A DNA stretch of 6,683 nt from JAQSWP01 sp050185515 (GTDB taxonomy: Bacteria > Pseudomonadota > Alphaproteobacteria > Reyranellales > JAQSWP01): contig JBFWZG010000158.1 in NCBI GenBank assembly GCA_050185515.1, positions 1-6,683 on the forward strand. Direction: 5' to 3'. Position 1 is the first letter of the stretch; each line of letters begins with the position of its first letter. The notes under the pieces were generated by a model. The model saw only the letters and a program-made list of their open reading frames with translations. It was not told the origin of the DNA and ran no database searches. The position numbers and the translations under genes are program-made. Shown here piece by piece: positions 5,330 through 6,683 of this stretch.

Positions 5330-6316
5330 TCACTCGATGACCTGGTCGGCACTGGTCAGCAGGTTGGGCGGGAAGGCAAGGCCGAGCATCCTGGCGGCTC
5401 TGAGATTGAGGATGAGGCTTGTCTTTGTCGGGAGCTGGACCGGCAGGCCGGCAGGGCTCTCGCCGTTCAGGATTCGCGCGACATATTTCGCCGTCAGATA
5501 GGGAACCTCTGATTCCACAAAGCCGTACGACATCACACCGCCGTCCTCGGCAAAGCCCGGAAGGCTCGAGGCGACCGGCATTGCGCTGCGAGCGGCCGCG
5601 GCAAGCACGTGCTTGGAGTGCGCGAAGAGAAATGTCGAAGGACCCTGGACGAGAACGGCGCCGATACCCCGCTGCCTGGCACCCGCAAAGGCCGCGTCGA
5701 TCTCCTCGAGGTTGCCCACCGCCAGCAGAACAACCTCGACGCCGAACGTCCTTCCAGCTGCCGCTACCGCATCGATTCCCCCGCGTCGGGACTCGACGTC
5801 CTGCTTCGCAACCAGATAGCCGATCCGGGACACGGCCGGGACGACTTCGCGAAGCAGCTGCAACTTCTTGGATTCCAGCGCTCCTGCGTCCGGCGACGCA
5901 ATGCCGGTGATGTTGCCGCCCGGTTTCGCCAGACTCTTCACGACTCGTTTGCCCACGGGATCGGGAACGTAATTGAAGACGATCGGGATCGTCGCTGTCA
6001 CTCGCCTGGCCGCCACCGCACCTGCCTCGGTCGTGGTGACAATGACGGCAACCCGGCGGGCGACAAGATAGGCCGCGAAGTCCGGCAGACGGGTCACATC
6101 GCCTTTAGCCCAAAGATATTCGGCTGAAAGGTTCTGCCCTTCGACAAAGCCGGCCTCGGCCATGCCCTCGCGCCACACCTTCAGCCAATAGACGCTGCGT
6201 TCGGGATCACCCATGAACAGGAAGCCGACGACCGGCACTCCTTGCTGCGCGGCTGCCTCGGGCCATCGCAAGGCGACTGTCCCGCCAAGAAGTAGCAGCA
6301 GCTTGCGTCGCCTCAT
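5330..6316 (-). CDS. ABC-type periplasmic substrate-binding protein (PF04392/COG2984-like), orphan
   Basis: This 328-residue protein is read on the minus strand. I chose the ATG at 6314-6316 because it begins MRRRKLLLLLGG and gives a normal signal sequence ending near A-A-A-Q-Q (21-25); an ATG 27 codons upstream would only add a signal-poor extension. The mature part starts V-P-V-V-G-F-L. It contains AEYLWAKGDVTRLPDFAAYL at 65-84, V-I-V-T-T-T at 91-96, IPIVFNYVPDPVG at 110-122, LAKPGGNITGIAS at 129-141, and the end L-T-S-A-D-Q-V-I-E. These are hallmarks of the uncharacterised ABC binding proteins related to TrpX, with two Rossmann-like lobes that bind small amphipathic ligands. No permease or ATPase gene is next to it, which is common for this family in rhizobia. 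The ligand is unknown. It converges on the TRAP operon. Confidence 0.9.
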   Translation of the reverse strand: MRRRKLLLLLGGTVALRWPEAAAQQGVPVVGFLFMGDPERSVYWLKVWREGMAEAGFVEGQNLSAEYLWAKGDVTRLPDFAAYLVARRVAVIVTTTEAGAVAARRVTATIPIVFNYVPDPVGKRVVKSLAKPGGNITGIASPDAGALESKKLQLLREVVPAVSRIGYLVAKQDVESRRGGIDAVAAAGRTFGVEVVLLAVGNLEEIDAAFAGARQRGIGAVLVQGPSTFLFAHSKHVLAAAARSAMPVASSLPGFAEDGGVMSYGFVESEVPYLTAKYVARILNGESPAGLPVQLPTKTSLILNLRAARMLGLAFPPNLLTSADQVIE

Positions 6317-6528
6317 TGCGATGGCCTCGTCGGCGCGAGTCGATATCCAAGGCCGAGCGCCCATTCGGCCCAGGTTTCCCCGAGGAACGCCACGCACTTT
6401 GTCGAGAATGTCTTAAGATGGCTCTTGCTTCAATTCCCGCGCGTTCGGAGCGAGACCGCAACCTCGACCGCAAGACTCCACTGCCTGGCAATCTGCCCTG
6501 ATCCACCGGCTTCATCGGCGAGGGCTGC
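6317..6528. other. Intergenic stretch between the LLM oxidoreductase and the ABC binding protein
   Basis: These 212 bases separate two minus-strand genes. I see no conserved protein in any frame; the open frames here give Arg/Ser-rich, low-quality translations. A weak TTGAAG element lies at 6428-6433 on the minus strand, but no good -10 box follows at 16-18 bases. No clear terminator for the upstream gene is visible. It may hold the promoter of the binding-protein gene. Confidence 0.45.
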
Positions 6529-6683
6529 CTACTGGGCGGCCATCGACCGCGTGTCGCGGAACGACGGCATGATCTCCTCCGCCACCCACTGGAACTGCTC
6601 GAGCATCACCGCCTTGGGAGTGCAGATGCTGGTCGACAGGTTGATGTGCTCCATGCCGGGGAAGCGTGACTCGAGCTGCTTCA
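6529..6683 (-). CDS. LLM-class flavin-dependent oxidoreductase, C-terminal end (runs off the right edge)
   Basis: The minus strand encodes 50 residues before a TAG at 6529-6531. They include ESRFPGMEHINLSTSI, then TPKAVMLEQFQWVAEEIMPS and F-R. The H-I-N-L-S, T-P-x-x-V-M-L-E-Q and A-x-E-x-M-P-x-F pattern is the usual end of luciferase-like monooxygenases (bacterial luciferase/LLM fold). These enzymes use FMNH2 or F420 to oxidise small molecules. The flavin-binding core lies outside the window, so the substrate cannot be suggested. It is on the same strand as the ABC binding protein, 212 bases upstream of it, and the two could form a loose catabolic unit. The family call is fairly firm although only the tail is seen. 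Confidence 0.78.
   Translation of the reverse strand, partial: KQLESRFPGMEHINLSTSICTPKAVMLEQFQWVAEEIMPSFRDTRSMAAQ

Noticed and set aside
6405..6433. Possible promoter (TTGAAG) for the ABC binding-protein gene on the minus strand
   Set aside because: The best -10 candidate at normal spacing, CATTCT, matches the consensus at only three of six positions.
1..6683. CRISPR array, insertion sequence, tRNA or rRNA gene
   Set aside because: I saw no regularly spaced direct repeats, no transposase reading frame or terminal inverted repeats, and no tRNA- or rRNA-like sequence on either strand.

Overview
The window looks like a chromosomal stretch from a GC-rich Gram-negative bacterium, most likely an alphaproteobacterium of the Rhizobiales/Rhodospirillales kind. 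The grounds are the strongly GC-biased third codon positions, a TakP-like TRAP transporter, a PF04392-type orphan binding protein of the sort that is greatly expanded in Bradyrhizobium and relatives, and a flavin-dependent LLM oxidoreductase. This placement is inference from gene style, not from a marker gene.

Layout. Positions 1-123 (minus) hold the first 41 codons of an aldo/keto reductase. Positions 124-881 hold no intact gene. A recognisable C-terminal piece of an AMP-dependent acyl-CoA synthetase lies on the minus strand (about 213-540). It abuts two plus-strand stretches that read like protein fragments (about 531-713 and 714-881), which suggests a graveyard of broken genes. Positions 882-1108 form the leader of the main operon. 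The leader contains several inverted repeats, and a hairpin directly pairs with the Shine-Dalgarno sequence of the first gene.

The centre (1109-5310, plus) is a complete tripartite TRAP transporter in the order substrate-binding protein, large permease, small permease (P-M-Q). Two small membrane-protein genes follow it. The last four genes are tightly packed, with gaps of 9 and 4 bases and then a 4-base ATGA overlap. The binding protein resembles the TakP/FcbT1 group, so a 2-oxo acid, lactate-like or aromatic carboxylate substrate is the best guess. A strong hairpin sits in the only sizeable gap in the operon, between the binding protein and the large permease. It would fit a device that lets the binding protein be made in excess.

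The operon runs convergently, with only 19 bases between stops, into a minus-strand gene for an ABC-type periplasmic binding protein (5330-6316) that has no permease or ATPase in view. Upstream of it on the same strand lies the C-terminal end of an LLM-class oxidoreductase (6529-6683). The most interesting points are the structured leader with the masked ribosome binding site, the intercistronic hairpin, the two unassigned small membrane proteins coupled to the TRAP genes, and the mosaic of gene remnants.
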